Assembly: GCF_965138505.1 (NCBI RefSeq)
Contig: NZ_CBCSCO010000002.1
Coordinates: forward strand, 186,001 to 250,000
Direction: 5' to 3'
DNA from: Litorimonas haliclonae
Lineage (GTDB): Bacteria; Pseudomonadota; Alphaproteobacteria; Caulobacterales; Maricaulaceae
DNA length: 64,000 nucleotides
The notes beneath the pieces were generated by a model that made no database searches, had not been told where the DNA came from, and saw only the letters and a list, made by a program, of their open reading frames with translations. Positions 43,104-52,642 of the stretch are shown one piece after another; the stretch's first letter is position 1, and each line of letters begins with the position of its first letter. Made by a program: the position numbers and the translations under genes.

Positions 43104-43667
43104 TTAGTCTGCGCGTTTAACGTAAGACCCGTCTTCGGTGTTGATAATCAAACGCTCTCCTTCGCCGACGAAAGGCGGCACCGCCGTGCGTACTCCATTA
43201 GAGAGAATGGCCGGCTTAAAGGAATTGGCGGCTGTTTGCCCCTTAACGACGGGTTCGGTCTCAGCCACCTCCAAAACGACGGTTGCGGGCAGGGCAATAC
43301 TGATTGGGCGGTCTTCGTAAAATTCGACTTCAACTTCCATACTGTCCGTAAGATAGGCGGCAGAGTCGCCAACAAATTCTGATTGCAGGCGGATTTGTTC
43401 ATAGTTTTCGGAATTCATGAAAACGAGCATGTCGTCTTCTGCGAAAAGATAAGTATGCGGTTTTTGGTCTAGGCGAACTTTTTCCACTGTCTCGGCCGCG
43501 CGAAAGCGTTCATTCAATTTCCGGCCATCCAGAATATTTTTGAGCTCCACCTGATTAAAGGCGCCGCCTTTACCAGGCTTCACGGCATTGCATTTTACCG
43601 CGATCCAGAGAGAGTCCTGATGCTTGATAATATTACCCTGACGGATTTCATTCCCGTTCATTTTCAT
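43104..43667 (-). CDS. efp: Elongation factor P
   Basis: EF-P relieves ribosome stalling at polyproline. The 187-residue protein has the KOW-like N-terminal domain with the modifiable lysine in KPGKGGAF, two OB domains, YLFAEDDMLVFMN, and the C-terminal VVKGQTAANSFKPAILSNG and GERLIINTEDGSYVKRA segments. The tip retains the Lys used by beta-lysylation systems (EpmA/B), which are not in the window. It is followed by suhB and kdsA on the same strand. Confidence 0.97.
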   Translation of the reverse strand: MKMNGNEIRQGNIIKHQDSLWIAVKCNAVKPGKGGAFNQVELKNILDGRKLNERFRAAETVEKVRLDQKPHTYLFAEDDMLVFMNSENYEQIRLQSEFVGDSAAYLTDSMEVEVEFYEDRPISIALPATVVLEVAETEPVVKGQTAANSFKPAILSNGVRTAVPPFVGEGERLIINTEDGSYVKRAD

Positions 43668-43718
43668 GAGGCACTCTTTCTTTCGCTAGACGATGTGGTG
43701 TGAGGCTTATCAGGCAAA

Positions 43719-43748
43719 CGAAAAAGGAGCAAGCTAGGCTTGCTCCTT
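43719..43748 (-). terminator. Intrinsic terminator after the ABC/M1 fusion gene
   Basis: AAGGAGCAAGC (43724-43734) pairs with GCTTGCTCCTT (43738-43748). On the minus strand it is followed by a T run. It lies 48 bases beyond the stop of the minus-strand gene at 43796. Confidence 0.88.
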
Positions 43749-43795
43749 CAAGTGTTTAAAGTGTGGCGTAAAGAAAGGTGCGTATCAATCCGCTC

Positions 43796-46700
43796 TTACT
43801 CCGCAGAAGCCAGTTTAGGCGAACCTGGAGTCACATTATCCTGCACATTGCGTTCCATAAGAAGGCGGCGCGGATCTATCGAGATGAACCCTGGAAGGGT
43901 TTCCAGCTCAAAGCTCAGCTCGCTCTCGGCTTGAGTGACGCGAACGCGTTCCAATTTTGACCAAGCGCTCCAGAGCCGTTTGGGCTCTTCCTCATAAAAC
44001 CCGATTTCTACCCATTCATTGAGGCTCTCACCCTCAATATCGGCAAAACTTTCGGCGGTTTCCATCTCTTCGGTCTGGATTTTCTTGTCCATCTCTAAAG
44101 GAAAACTCACGCGGTAACGGCCATTGGGCAGTTTGCTTACGCTTGGTTCAGCCTCGCCGAATTGCATGTCCCACCAGACAATTCGGTCCCACTGATCAGT
44201 AATCAATTGATCATATTCGGGGCCAGCAACTTCGCGCAGCGCGTCGGTGACGTCTTTCGTCGTTGGATAAGGCGGGCCGTTCGAGCCGAACTCATTGATA
44301 AGATTGCGCATGGCGAGCCGCATATTATCGGGCCCAATATAATGCTTCAGCCCCCAAAGCACCCAGTCCGCTTTGTTGTAAACCAGATATTGCTGCTCCC
44401 CGGCCATGGCGAGCGGAACTTCCTTTTCCCGGTCGATAAAGGCCAGAGCCTGCATCTGCGCGATGGTTGAATTCTCCAGAGCGTAGAGGGCTTTGTCAAA
44501 CCCGTATAAGGCTTCGTAGGCGTCCATAGTGGCATAAGACGTTAGCCCTTCGGACAGAACGTTAAAGCCGCGAGACAGGCCGGGGACGATTTGGTGGGCG
44601 AACCACTGGTGACCCAGCTCATGCAGTGTGGTCATGGAGGCGTTGTCCAGGGTTTTGATATCGCCGGCTTCGCCGCTATCCATGATGAAACCCTGTTCCG
44701 CATAGGGAATGGTTCCGGCAAAGGCCTGGGCGAACCCAATGAAAGGCACTTCCATAATGCGGAAGTAATTATATTGGTAAGGCCCAAAGTTCTCGGAATA
44801 ATGAGTCAGGCCGAACTTTGTTGCCTCAATCATATCCTGAACTGAATAGCTGTGGCTCTCCGCATGATAAACGCGGATCGGAATGATTTTTCCCGTCGGG
44901 GATGTCCAACTATCTTCGGTCACGGCGTAATCGCCGGACAAAATAGAGAAGAAGTTGCTGATCGGCGTATCAGAACGATAAGTTCGGCAATGACGGTCGT
45001 CTTCTACAGACTCCGCGATAAGATCGCCGGGGGCAATGGGAATTTGATTGGCGGTGGTGCAGACCGTGCCTTCAAAATCAATGTAATCCGCTGGCCCGGT
45101 CAACATGCCGAAGAGATTAACTTTCCCGGCATCCGGCGCGTCTGGATCCGGGAGTTTTTCTAATTCCGGCAAGTCATATTTGCGCCGGGTTTTAGAATTG
45201 CGGATACGAAGATCCGGCACGCCCATTGTCGGAATCACGCGTGAGCTGACGCCAAAGCCACCATAATTGTTGAGAAAAGTACCGTCTTTGGAAATAGCGC
45301 TTCTGTCGGCCAGACGCGGCGCGTGGAAGAACGTTTCGAAATCAAGTTCCGTCTTGTCACCGGGCTCAAGCGCAGGCTCGAACCGGAAGACACGAATGCC
45401 GAGGTCGTTGATCTCTTCGATGGAATCGCCTTCGGCGTTCGTCCCTTCAGTAAGTTCAACGGCGCCTTTCAGATCAAATTGCTTAACGTCTTCTTCGTGG
45501 CCACTGGCCGGGTTAACATAGATTTCGGAAATCGGCACGCCCGACGCATTCTCAAATGTCATAGCGCCTTTGACGGTGGCTTCCTGAATTTCCGGATAAA
45601 TGTCAGCATTGATGCTGACGCTGCGAACATGCGGATGCGGAGCATCCCGTTCTGTCGCAAGCAGCTTTTCAGCTTTGACTTGGCGTTTTTCCTGTGTCTT
45701 CTGATTAGACCAATTCACCTTGTCATAGGCTTGGTAGATATAAATACCGCTGCCGATAAAAGCGGCGAGCGCGAAAGTTGCGACCGCGCCGGAGGCCGGA
45801 GTGATATTGGATTTCATTTCTTTGAGACGGCGTAGCAGCGAAACTTGGAAGCCGCGGCGCCAGAGCCAAACGCTAAGCACAGCAAAGAGAACGCAGAGAG
45901 CGCCCCAATAGAAATTGAACCACCGAAAATAGACCCAGCTATTATAAGGAGAGATTTCCGAAACTTGACCCGGGCTGGTTCCGCCAAAGCCCATGAGCGG
46001 ATGATAGAATGGAAGTCTGGAGACCACCAAGGCAACAAACGCCATAGATCCAGCTGCGACCAACATGCCCACAATTCGGTTGGGCACAAAGGCTTGAACA
46101 AATAACCCCAAAAAGGCGAAAGCCAGATAGTTCGGGAAAGCATTTAAGAAGGTAAATTTCAAATAAAGCGAAAGGTTCACTGGCGGGCCTCCGGCCGCGA
46201 TCTGGATCGCCATGCCGACAATCATGACCACCACACAAAGCGTTGCCAGGGCAGCTGATAAGGCCAGCCACTTTGCGACTAGCAAGGACCAATTACGCAC
46301 TTTAGTGGAATCGAGAAGTCCGACAAATTTTGCGCCGCGATCCCGGAAAACCATTTCGGCAGAGAAAAAGGCGATAATTAATTGAACCGGAATGAGAAAG
46401 CTGCCAAAGCCGATACTGACCATAAATAGGCTGGTCGGAACCAGTTTCTGAGGTGAGAAAAAGACGGTGACGATGATCAAAAAGGCAAACAAAGCCATGG
46501 CGAGGCTGGCCAATATAATAAACGGAACAGACCGCACAGTTGTTAGATATTCGAACTTTGTGCGTGTCCACAGAGCGGCGATATCCGCGGCAAAGCCAAA
46601 TTTCGGCTGAACGCTCTTATATTCTGGAATGTCTTTGGATTGAAGGACTGCGCCGCGCAATTTGGTTTTACCGGTCACAATACCGCGTTTGAACCGCCTA

Positions 46701-47476
46701 AAGACAAGCGCCAAAACGCCGAGCGAAATAACGCCCCAGACAAGCCGGTTGAGACCGAGATAGCCGAAAATGGGGGTTAGCCGCGTATTGCGATCTTCCG
46801 GCGACCAGAATTCCGTGTCCAATGTATAAGCAATCGCGCCAAAGGGGTCGGCTAAGGCTTGGATCCATTTTGGAATATCCAGTTCCATGACGACCCCGGA
46901 CATGATGGAGAAGAAAAACAGTCCGATGGCGCTGACCAGAACCAGCATACGGTTTTGTGTGAGTCCGGCAATCAGGGTGAAAAAGGCCGTCACGAAAAGC
47001 GCGTTTACGAGCGTGAAAAGAAGCAGAGGTTGAAGGTAGTAAAGAGGGCGGATCGGACCAAGCGTCAGCTTGTCGATCGTGGGACTGAATGAACCTAGAA
47101 ATTGCGCCAGTAAGAAAACGAAAAAGCTCAAGAAAATGATCAGGAAAACGCCTGTCATTCGCGATGCGGTCATGTCGAATGTCGAAATCGGCGTGGAGTG
47201 AATAATTTCCGTCATATTAGAGGTTTTGTCGCGCAAGATACCTGTCACAACAAAGATTCCGCCAAAGAAAATCACCGGCAGATAGGCATTGGCAATCCCG
47301 CCGGCGATCATCTGCGCGCCATTGGCTTTGATTTTTGTGCCGCCGAGCCCTGATCCGAAAAGATCCGGTATAACGGCGACAAAAACGCCGTAAGCCAACA
47401 TAACAAGGAGAACGACCCAAAAGCCGATCTGACGGGCCTGAAAGCCCATTTCAAATTTCAGGAGACGATTAAACAT
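43796..47476 (-). CDS. ABC-2 permease fused to an M1-family metallopeptidase
   Basis: A 1226-residue fusion. Residues 1-~590 form an ABC-2 type permease with about 12 hydrophobic segments in two repeats (FNRLLKFEMGFQARQIGFW begins it). The rest resembles M1 aminopeptidases and should face the periplasm. The zinc site is HELGH (952-956) with Glu976, a spacing of 19 residues as in other ABC-fused M1 members rather than the usual 18. A FAGTIPYAEQGFIMD substrate segment precedes it, in place of the classical GAMEN exopeptidase motif, so aminopeptidase activity is uncertain. Its ATPase is encoded 9 bases upstream. The system may couple export of a peptide with processing. Confidence 0.88.
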   Translation of the reverse strand: MFNRLLKFEMGFQARQIGFWVVLLVMLAYGVFVAVIPDLFGSGLGGTKIKANGAQMIAGGIANAYLPVIFFGGIFVVTGILRDKTSNMTEIIHSTPISTFDMTASRMTGVFLIIFLSFFVFLLAQFLGSFSPTIDKLTLGPIRPLYYLQPLLLFTLVNALFVTAFFTLIAGLTQNRMLVLVSAIGLFFFSIMSGVVMELDIPKWIQALADPFGAIAYTLDTEFWSPEDRNTRLTPIFGYLGLNRLVWGVISLGVLALVFRRFKRGIVTGKTKLRGAVLQSKDIPEYKSVQPKFGFAADIAALWTRTKFEYLTTVRSVPFIILASLAMALFAFLIIVTVFFSPQKLVPTSLFMVSIGFGSFLIPVQLIIAFFSAEMVFRDRGAKFVGLLDSTKVRNWSLLVAKWLALSAALATLCVVVMIVGMAIQIAAGGPPVNLSLYLKFTFLNAFPNYLAFAFLGLFVQAFVPNRIVGMLVAAGSMAFVALVVSRLPFYHPLMGFGGTSPGQVSEISPYNSWVYFRWFNFYWGALCVLFAVLSVWLWRRGFQVSLLRRLKEMKSNITPASGAVATFALAAFIGSGIYIYQAYDKVNWSNQKTQEKRQVKAEKLLATERDAPHPHVRSVSINADIYPEIQEATVKGAMTFENASGVPISEIYVNPASGHEEDVKQFDLKGAVELTEGTNAEGDSIEEINDLGIRVFRFEPALEPGDKTELDFETFFHAPRLADRSAISKDGTFLNNYGGFGVSSRVIPTMGVPDLRIRNSKTRRKYDLPELEKLPDPDAPDAGKVNLFGMLTGPADYIDFEGTVCTTANQIPIAPGDLIAESVEDDRHCRTYRSDTPISNFFSILSGDYAVTEDSWTSPTGKIIPIRVYHAESHSYSVQDMIEATKFGLTHYSENFGPYQYNYFRIMEVPFIGFAQAFAGTIPYAEQGFIMDSGEAGDIKTLDNASMTTLHELGHQWFAHQIVPGLSRGFNVLSEGLTSYATMDAYEALYGFDKALYALENSTIAQMQALAFIDREKEVPLAMAGEQQYLVYNKADWVLWGLKHYIGPDNMRLAMRNLINEFGSNGPPYPTTKDVTDALREVAGPEYDQLITDQWDRIVWWDMQFGEAEPSVSKLPNGRYRVSFPLEMDKKIQTEEMETAESFADIEGESLNEWVEIGFYEEEPKRLWSAWSKLERVRVTQAESELSFELETLPGFISIDPRRLLMERNVQDNVTPGSPKLASAE

Positions 47477-47485
47477 GAGCTGCCC

Positions 47486-48352
47486 CTAAACCAAACCGTT
47501 TAAGTGGGCGAAATAGGCATCTTCCAGCGTTTCTTCTTTTTGTTCAAATCCTGTGCCCGGAGAGGCATCAGCGAGAACAGAGGCCTGAACACCGCCTTTC
47601 AAATGACGACTGGAGAGGAATTTATACCCTTCTTTCATTGTCAGCAAATCATCCCGGTCGACAGATTTTCGCCACACGCGGCCACGAATAGTATCGATCA
47701 AACTTTCCGGCGCGCCGCGGACTACGATTTGTCCATTGCCCATTATCGCCATGTCGGGACAGAGGTCGCGCACGTCTTCAACAATGTGGGTGGAGAGCAG
47801 GATAATCTTTTCACGGCCAAATTCGGAGAGAAGGTCAAGAAAACGCTGACGTTCAAACGGGTCGAGGCCGGCTGTAGGCTCGTCCACAATCAGAATTTTC
47901 GGATTTCCAAGGAGGGCTTGCGCGACGCCAAAGCGCTGACGCATCCCGCCGGAATAGGTCGCGACAGAGGCGGTGCGGTGAGTGATAAGGTTGACCTTTT
48001 CCAAAAGCGCCATGATCTGGTCTTCACGTTCGCCTTTATTTATCACCCCTTTTAGGATGGCGATGTGGTCAAGAAGCGCGAGCGCGCTCATGCGGGGATA
48101 GACCCCGAAGTCTTGCGGCAAATAGCCGAGCTGAGAGCGGATCGCATCGGGGTGGGTCACAATATCCTGACCATCAAAGAAGATTTGGCCTTCATCCGGT
48201 TTCTGCAACGTTGCGAGTGTTCGCATCAGAGTAGATTTTCCGGCGCCATTGGGGCCAAGCAGGCCAAATAGCCCTGGTTCCAAATCCAAGCTCACATTAT
48301 TTAACGCATGAACATCGCCAAACCGCTTGTGGATATTTTGAATGGAAAGCAT
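47486..48352 (-). CDS. ABC transporter ATP-binding protein (ABC-2/CcmA type)
   Basis: A 288-residue ATPase. Walker A is LGPNGAGKSTLMRTL, the Q-loop follows in LGYLPQDFGVYPRMSAL, the signature is YSGGMRQRFGVAQALLG, and Walker B is ILIVDEPTAGLDPFERQRF with the H-loop LSTHIVED. The C-terminal part ends KEETLEDAYFAHL, typical of the drug/antibiotic-type subfamily. It precedes the permease-peptidase fusion by 9 bases and is its partner. A TTATCGA repeat with a palindrome lies upstream. Confidence 0.95.
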   Translation of the reverse strand: MLSIQNIHKRFGDVHALNNVSLDLEPGLFGLLGPNGAGKSTLMRTLATLQKPDEGQIFFDGQDIVTHPDAIRSQLGYLPQDFGVYPRMSALALLDHIAILKGVINKGEREDQIMALLEKVNLITHRTASVATYSGGMRQRFGVAQALLGNPKILIVDEPTAGLDPFERQRFLDLLSEFGREKIILLSTHIVEDVRDLCPDMAIMGNGQIVVRGAPESLIDTIRGRVWRKSVDRDDLLTMKEGYKFLSSRHLKGGVQASVLADASPGTGFEQKEETLEDAYFAHLNGLV

Positions 48353-48397
48353 GAAAGACCCCTTCGAAAGTCAATTTTCCAATAGAGTAACAATTTC

Positions 48398-48435
48398 TTA
48401 TCGAAAAACAACAATTATTTTCGTTTATCGATAAA
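48398..48435. promoter_or_regulatory. TTATCGA direct repeat with palindrome, possible operator
   Basis: TTATCGA occurs at 48398-48404 and 48425-48431, and the second copy is inside the perfect palindrome TTTATCGATAAA (48424-48435). It lies 46-83 bases upstream of the ATPase start, in the 210-base gap before gspE. A regulator binding this site would plausibly control the ABC/M1 operon. No matching regulator gene is in the window. Confidence 0.45.
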
Positions 48436-48562
48436 TCTTTACAGGGCATTCTGAGGGAAGCGGCACGCCGTAAGTGCCGCTAGGACATGTCATTCAAAAC
48501 AGAAAAAATATAATGAAAACTTAAATCGCTTTTCGCGACAGCGGTGTTTATAAATCAATATT

Positions 48563-50056
48563 ATGGAAGCCACTCGCATGACACCTCAGCTCAATTACAG
48601 CTTTGCCAGAACGCAAGGCGTGCTGATTGTCACAGATGCGGAAGGCAGTGTAAGTCTGCTTCATAGACCGCAGGTCAGCCTGTCAGCTTTGCTGGAGGCG
48701 CGCCGCGCTGTGGGCCATGCGCTGCCGAAACAGGAAGTCAGTCCCGCAATTTTTGAAACGGAACTGTCCAAGACTTATTCGCAAAATGATTTGTCCAGTG
48801 CGTCTGAAGACGCAATTGGAACGGGCGAAGATTTGAACGCTCTGGCAGATGGCCTTCCGAAAACCTCTGACCTGTTGGACAATTCTGATGACGCTCCCGT
48901 TATCCGGCTTATCAACGGTATTTTGCAGGAGGCGATCCGCTCGCGCGCCTCTGATATTCACATTGAACCCTATGAGCAGCGCCTCTCCGTGCGGTTTCGC
49001 ATTGATGGAACGCTGAGTGAAAAGCTGAGTCTGCCGGCGCGCCTCGCCCCTGTTCTGGTCAGCCGGGTAAAGGTCATGGCGCAGCTGGATATTGCGCAGA
49101 AACGTGTCCCGCAGGATGGCCGTTTCTCGCTTAATCTTGGCCAGCGGGCGATTGATGTGCGGGTCTCGACCCTGCCGTCGCGTCACGGCGAAAGACTGGT
49201 CATGCGGATATTGGAAAAGGACAGTTCGCGACTGGCCCTGTCGGAGCTCGGTATGAACGCGCCCATGCTGTCGGCGTTTAAATCCGCGCTTGCCCGTCCC
49301 AATGGCATTGTCCTTGTTACCGGGCCGACCGGTTCGGGTAAAACGACAACGCTTTACGGGGCCTTGTCGGAATTAAATGATGGCTCCCGCAATGTGTTAA
49401 CGGTCGAAGACCCGGTCGAATACGCTCTGGACGGGATCGGCCAGACACAAGTCAACTCTCAAGTCGGGATGAGCTTTGCGGCGGGGCTCCGCGCCATTCT
49501 CCGTCAGGACCCGGATGTTGTGATGGTCGGGGAAATCCGGGATCCCGAAACGGCAGAAATAGCCGTGCAGGCCTCACTGACAGGGCATCTGGTTCTTTCA
49601 ACGGTTCATACGAATTCCGCCATTGCCGCGATCGCCCGCTTGCGGGATATGGGCGTCGAGCCTTTCCTTCTCGCCAGCACCGTTACGGCTTTGGTCGCTC
49701 AGCGATTGGTGCGCGAACTTTGCCCGAATTGTAAAACCCCTTATCAGGCCAGCGAGACGGAGCTTTCCGAACTTGGCCTGCCGAATAAACCGACGACATT
49801 CTATCACGCCAAGGGATGTAACGAATGTTTGGATATTGGTTATCGCGGGCGTTTGGGCCTTTATGAAATGGTGACGATGGATGACAAACTCCGCGCCATG
49901 ATTCATGACGGTTCCTCTGAATCCAAGATGTCCAAGCATGCTTTCCGGAGCCGCCAGACACTCCTCCAAAGCGGGGCGCAAGCGGTGGTAGACGGCCTGA
50001 CCTCCCCTGAAGAAGTGCTCCGGGTTTGCAAATCGAGCACAGCAGAGGCCATCTAA
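48563..50056 (+). CDS. gspE: Type II secretion ATPase GspE
   Basis: GspE powers assembly of the pseudopilus. The 497-residue protein has the N1-like region to ~120, the N2 region RASDIHIEPYEQRLSVRFRIDG, Walker A GPTGSGKTTT (from residue 254), the Asp and His boxes (VMVGEIRDPETAEIAVQASLTGHLVLSTVHTN in pieces) and the tetracysteine zinc domain CPNCKTPYQ...CNECLDIGY. All catalytic motifs are intact. It starts a run gspE-gspM with overlaps or gaps below 35 bases. A second start ATG six codons in is possible. Confidence 0.96.
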   Translation: MEATRMTPQLNYSFARTQGVLIVTDAEGSVSLLHRPQVSLSALLEARRAVGHALPKQEVSPAIFETELSKTYSQNDLSSASEDAIGTGEDLNALADGLPKTSDLLDNSDDAPVIRLINGILQEAIRSRASDIHIEPYEQRLSVRFRIDGTLSEKLSLPARLAPVLVSRVKVMAQLDIAQKRVPQDGRFSLNLGQRAIDVRVSTLPSRHGERLVMRILEKDSSRLALSELGMNAPMLSAFKSALARPNGIVLVTGPTGSGKTTTLYGALSELNDGSRNVLTVEDPVEYALDGIGQTQVNSQVGMSFAAGLRAILRQDPDVVMVGEIRDPETAEIAVQASLTGHLVLSTVHTNSAIAAIARLRDMGVEPFLLASTVTALVAQRLVRELCPNCKTPYQASETELSELGLPNKPTTFYHAKGCNECLDIGYRGRLGLYEMVTMDDKLRAMIHDGSSESKMSKHAFRSRQTLLQSGAQAVVDGLTSPEEVLRVCKSSTAEAI

Positions 50057-50059
50057 AAA

Positions 50060-51280
50060 ATGGAAGCCTTTGATTATGCCGCAATAGACGCGAAAGGCGC
50101 AAAACAGCGCGGCACGCTCATGGCGAGTTCCTCCCGCGATGCGCGCGACATGCTCCGCGCCCGCGCTCTTATCCCCGTTGATCTAAACCGGAGCCGGAAG
50201 AAAACGGCGAAGACCGCAGAAGCCTCCAATTCCTTTTTATCAGGCCGGGTAAAATTAAAAGACTTAACTCGCGCGACCCGCCAGCTCGCTATTTTGATAA
50301 ATGCCGCCACGCCTGTAGAAGACGCGCTTCGCGTTATTGCTCTGCAATTTGAACGCTCGCCAATGCGAGGGGTGCTACTTTCTATTCGAGGGCAGGTGAT
50401 GGAGGGGTTGAAGCTTTCAGATGCGATGAAGAGCCAGCCGCAAGCCTTTGATGATCTCTATGTCGCGATGATTGCTTCCGGCGAGGCGTCAGGCCGTTTG
50501 GCGCAAGTCCTGGAACGTCAGGCCGATGATCTGGAGGCCGCGCAAGCGATACGCCGCAAAATACTTGGGGCGACAGTCTATCCCATGGTGCTGTCTTTGG
50601 TAGCCATTGGGGTGATAGCTGTTCTGATGATTTTTGTCGTGCCAAAAGTGGTCGCGCAGTTTGATAGTTTCGGACAAGAATTGCCGCCGCTGACACGGTT
50701 TACGATCTGGTTTTCTGCCGCTTTTAAATCTTACGGGATATGGGTGCTGGGAATTGTGGTTCTTGCCTTTATCGGATTTAGACTTTTACTAAAACGTCCG
50801 GCGGCGCGATATTGGTGGGACGGCATGCGATTGAAAATGCCTCTATTGGGAAATATTATTCGCGATCTAAACGCGGCGCGCTTTTCCCGCACAATGGCGG
50901 GATTAATTAGCGCGGGAACTCCCGCTTTGGACGCGCTGGAAACGTCGCGTCATACGCTGAAAAACTCTGTCATGCGCGAAGCTGTGTTAGGGGCGGCGAC
51001 CCGGGTGCGCGAAGGCGCCGCGCTCAGTCAGGCCTTGCAAAAGACAAAAGTTTTTCCGCCCTTGGTGACGCAAATGGTCGCCGGCGGCGAGGCCAGTGGA
51101 GATGCCGGACAAATGTTTTCACGCTCTGCGGATTACCTTGAAAGTGAGTTTGAAGCCCGGACGTCTGTGTTTTTGACTTTGCTGGAGCCGCTCATCATCA
51201 TATTCTTAGCGGGTATCGTGTTGTTGATTATCGCAGCTATTTTCCTGCCAATCCTCACGCTTAATCAGTTTATTCTTTAG
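50060..51280 (+). CDS. gspF: Type II secretion inner membrane protein GspF
   Basis: GspF is the polytopic platform protein that contacts GspE. The 406 residues contain two copies of the T2SSF domain (residues ~70-190 and ~270-390), each with the GEASGRL/GEASGDAG motif, and three membrane helices. YAAIDAKGAKQRGTL at the start and the final LEPLIIIFLAGIVLLIIAAIFLPI are typical. It is 3 bases after gspE. Confidence 0.95.
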   Translation: MEAFDYAAIDAKGAKQRGTLMASSSRDARDMLRARALIPVDLNRSRKKTAKTAEASNSFLSGRVKLKDLTRATRQLAILINAATPVEDALRVIALQFERSPMRGVLLSIRGQVMEGLKLSDAMKSQPQAFDDLYVAMIASGEASGRLAQVLERQADDLEAAQAIRRKILGATVYPMVLSLVAIGVIAVLMIFVVPKVVAQFDSFGQELPPLTRFTIWFSAAFKSYGIWVLGIVVLAFIGFRLLLKRPAARYWWDGMRLKMPLLGNIIRDLNAARFSRTMAGLISAGTPALDALETSRHTLKNSVMREAVLGAATRVREGAALSQALQKTKVFPPLVTQMVAGGEASGDAGQMFSRSADYLESEFEARTSVFLTLLEPLIIIFLAGIVLLIIAAIFLPILTLNQFIL

Positions 51281-51288
51281 GAGGCCTC

Positions 51289-51762
51289 ATGGCTAACAGT
51301 GAAAAGAAAACAGACAATAACATCCAACACACGCCAGAGGAGCAGGACAAAGAGGCGGGCTTCACGCTTGTTGAGGTTCTGGTGACTTTGGTCATTATCG
51401 GCCTTTTGACAACCGTGGTTGTGGCCAACGTCCTGCCGCTGATCGGCGACTCTTCGGCGAAAAAAGCCAAAGCGGACATCGCCGTGTTGCAACAATCTTT
51501 GGACCGTTACTATCTCGACTTTTACGATTATCCCGACCAGTCGGCCGGTCTAGACGCGCTGACCGAAGCGCCTGCCGGAGTGGACGAGGCGCTTTATCCT
51601 AATGGCGGTTATATCCGGACTTTGCCAAGTGACCCTTGGGGCAACCCTTACCAATATCGCTATCCGGGTGAAAACGGCGTCGTAGACATTTTCTCCTACG
51701 GCTCTGACGGGGAACCAGGCGGTGAAGACGCCGCCGCTGATATTACAAACTGGTCTGAATAA
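51289..51762 (+). CDS. gspG: Type II secretion major pseudopilin GspG
   Basis: A 157-residue major pseudopilin. The prepilin peptidase site is KEAGFTLVEVL, cleaving after Gly24, an unusually long charged leader of 24 residues (commonly 6-10). The mature protein has Glu at +5, the hydrophobic stem, and the C-terminal calcium-loop region DPWGNPYQYRYPGENG and FSYGSDGEPGGEDAAADI that is diagnostic for GspG. It starts 8 bases after gspF with GGAGG upstream. Confidence 0.95.
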   Translation: MANSEKKTDNNIQHTPEEQDKEAGFTLVEVLVTLVIIGLLTTVVVANVLPLIGDSSAKKAKADIAVLQQSLDRYYLDFYDYPDQSAGLDALTEAPAGVDEALYPNGGYIRTLPSDPWGNPYQYRYPGENGVVDIFSYGSDGEPGGEDAAADITNWSE

Positions 51763-51794
51763 TCAGAGCAGTTGAAACTTTCAAATGAAGCGCT

Positions 51795-52259
51795 TTGATG
51801 AAACATTCTGAAGCCGGATTTACCCTTATCGAAATGCTTTGCGTTTTGGTTTTGATTAGCCTGCTTTCGGGTGTGGTCATCATGAATATCCCGAACCCCA
51901 AATCCCCTGCCCAGATTCAGGCGGAGGGACTAACTCGTGATCTCAATGCCATGGCGCAGGAAGGCTTGATCAGCGGAGAGGTGCGGGCCTTTGGCCTGAC
52001 GGACAAGCAATTTTCTTTCTATGCTTATGACGGGGAAAAATTTATTCCGGCGGGCGGAAACAATTGGTCAGATGAAATAAGAACTGAGTTTACCCGCAAT
52101 GGGGAAAAGCTTGAATTGCCTGAAACCTTGGCGCCGCAAATTATGTTCGAGCCTACCAGCATTAATACACCTTTCGTCCTCGACCTGTCTGGCCGCAAAG
52201 CCAGATATGAAGTGCGTTCAGAAGGGGACGGCCGCGTCGTCCTGGTGAAGACAGAATGA
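51795..52259 (+). CDS. gspH: Type II secretion minor pseudopilin GspH
   Basis: A 154-residue minor pseudopilin with a short leader ending SEAG and the mature start FTLIEMLCVLVLISLL (Glu at +5). The soluble part (PAQIQAEGLTRDLNAMAQEGLISG) matches GspH. Its stop overlaps the start of gspI by 4 bases. The sequence after the stem is divergent, as usual for this subunit. Confidence 0.88.
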   Translation: MMKHSEAGFTLIEMLCVLVLISLLSGVVIMNIPNPKSPAQIQAEGLTRDLNAMAQEGLISGEVRAFGLTDKQFSFYAYDGEKFIPAGGNNWSDEIRTEFTRNGEKLELPETLAPQIMFEPTSINTPFVLDLSGRKARYEVRSEGDGRVVLVKTE

Positions 52260-52642
52260 ACAACCTCGTCGAAGATAAGAAAGAGGCCGGATTTACACTC
52301 GTAGAAGTCCTGGTCAGCCTTCTGATTTTTGCTGTGGCCATTTTAGGCCTGACGCGGGCAGGTACGCAAACCGTTTCAACCCTTAATCAGCTTGAAGAAA
52401 AAACCTATGCCTCCATCGTGGCAGACAACCAACTCGCTTTAGCCCGGTTGGAGAGCGAAAATCCTTTCGCGCAATCGCGGGAAGGGGAAGAGCAATCCGG
52501 CGGACGAACATTTGAATATCGCGTGGAACGGGTTGAAACCGAGGTGCCGGAATTTTTTGAATTGGTGGTCAGTGTCTCCTCTCCGAGGACTGACCAAATT
52601 CTGATACAACGCCGCGCCTTCGTGACAGGGGAGGCGTCATGA
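52256..52642 (+). CDS. gspI: Type II secretion minor pseudopilin GspI
   Basis: A 128-residue minor pseudopilin. After KEAG comes FTLVEVLVSLLIFAVAILGL with Glu at +5, followed by a short soluble domain containing the GspI-type region ASIVADNQLALARLE. It overlaps gspH and gspJ by 4 bases on either side, so the three are translated in series. GspI, J and K together form the pseudopilus tip. Confidence 0.9.
   Translation: MNNLVEDKKEAGFTLVEVLVSLLIFAVAILGLTRAGTQTVSTLNQLEEKTYASIVADNQLALARLESENPFAQSREGEEQSGGRTFEYRVERVETEVPEFFELVVSVSSPRTDQILIQRRAFVTGEAS

Noticed and set aside
45235..45835. Long frames opposite the ABC/M1 fusion and other genes
   Set aside because: They are antisense shadows of strongly conserved coding genes.
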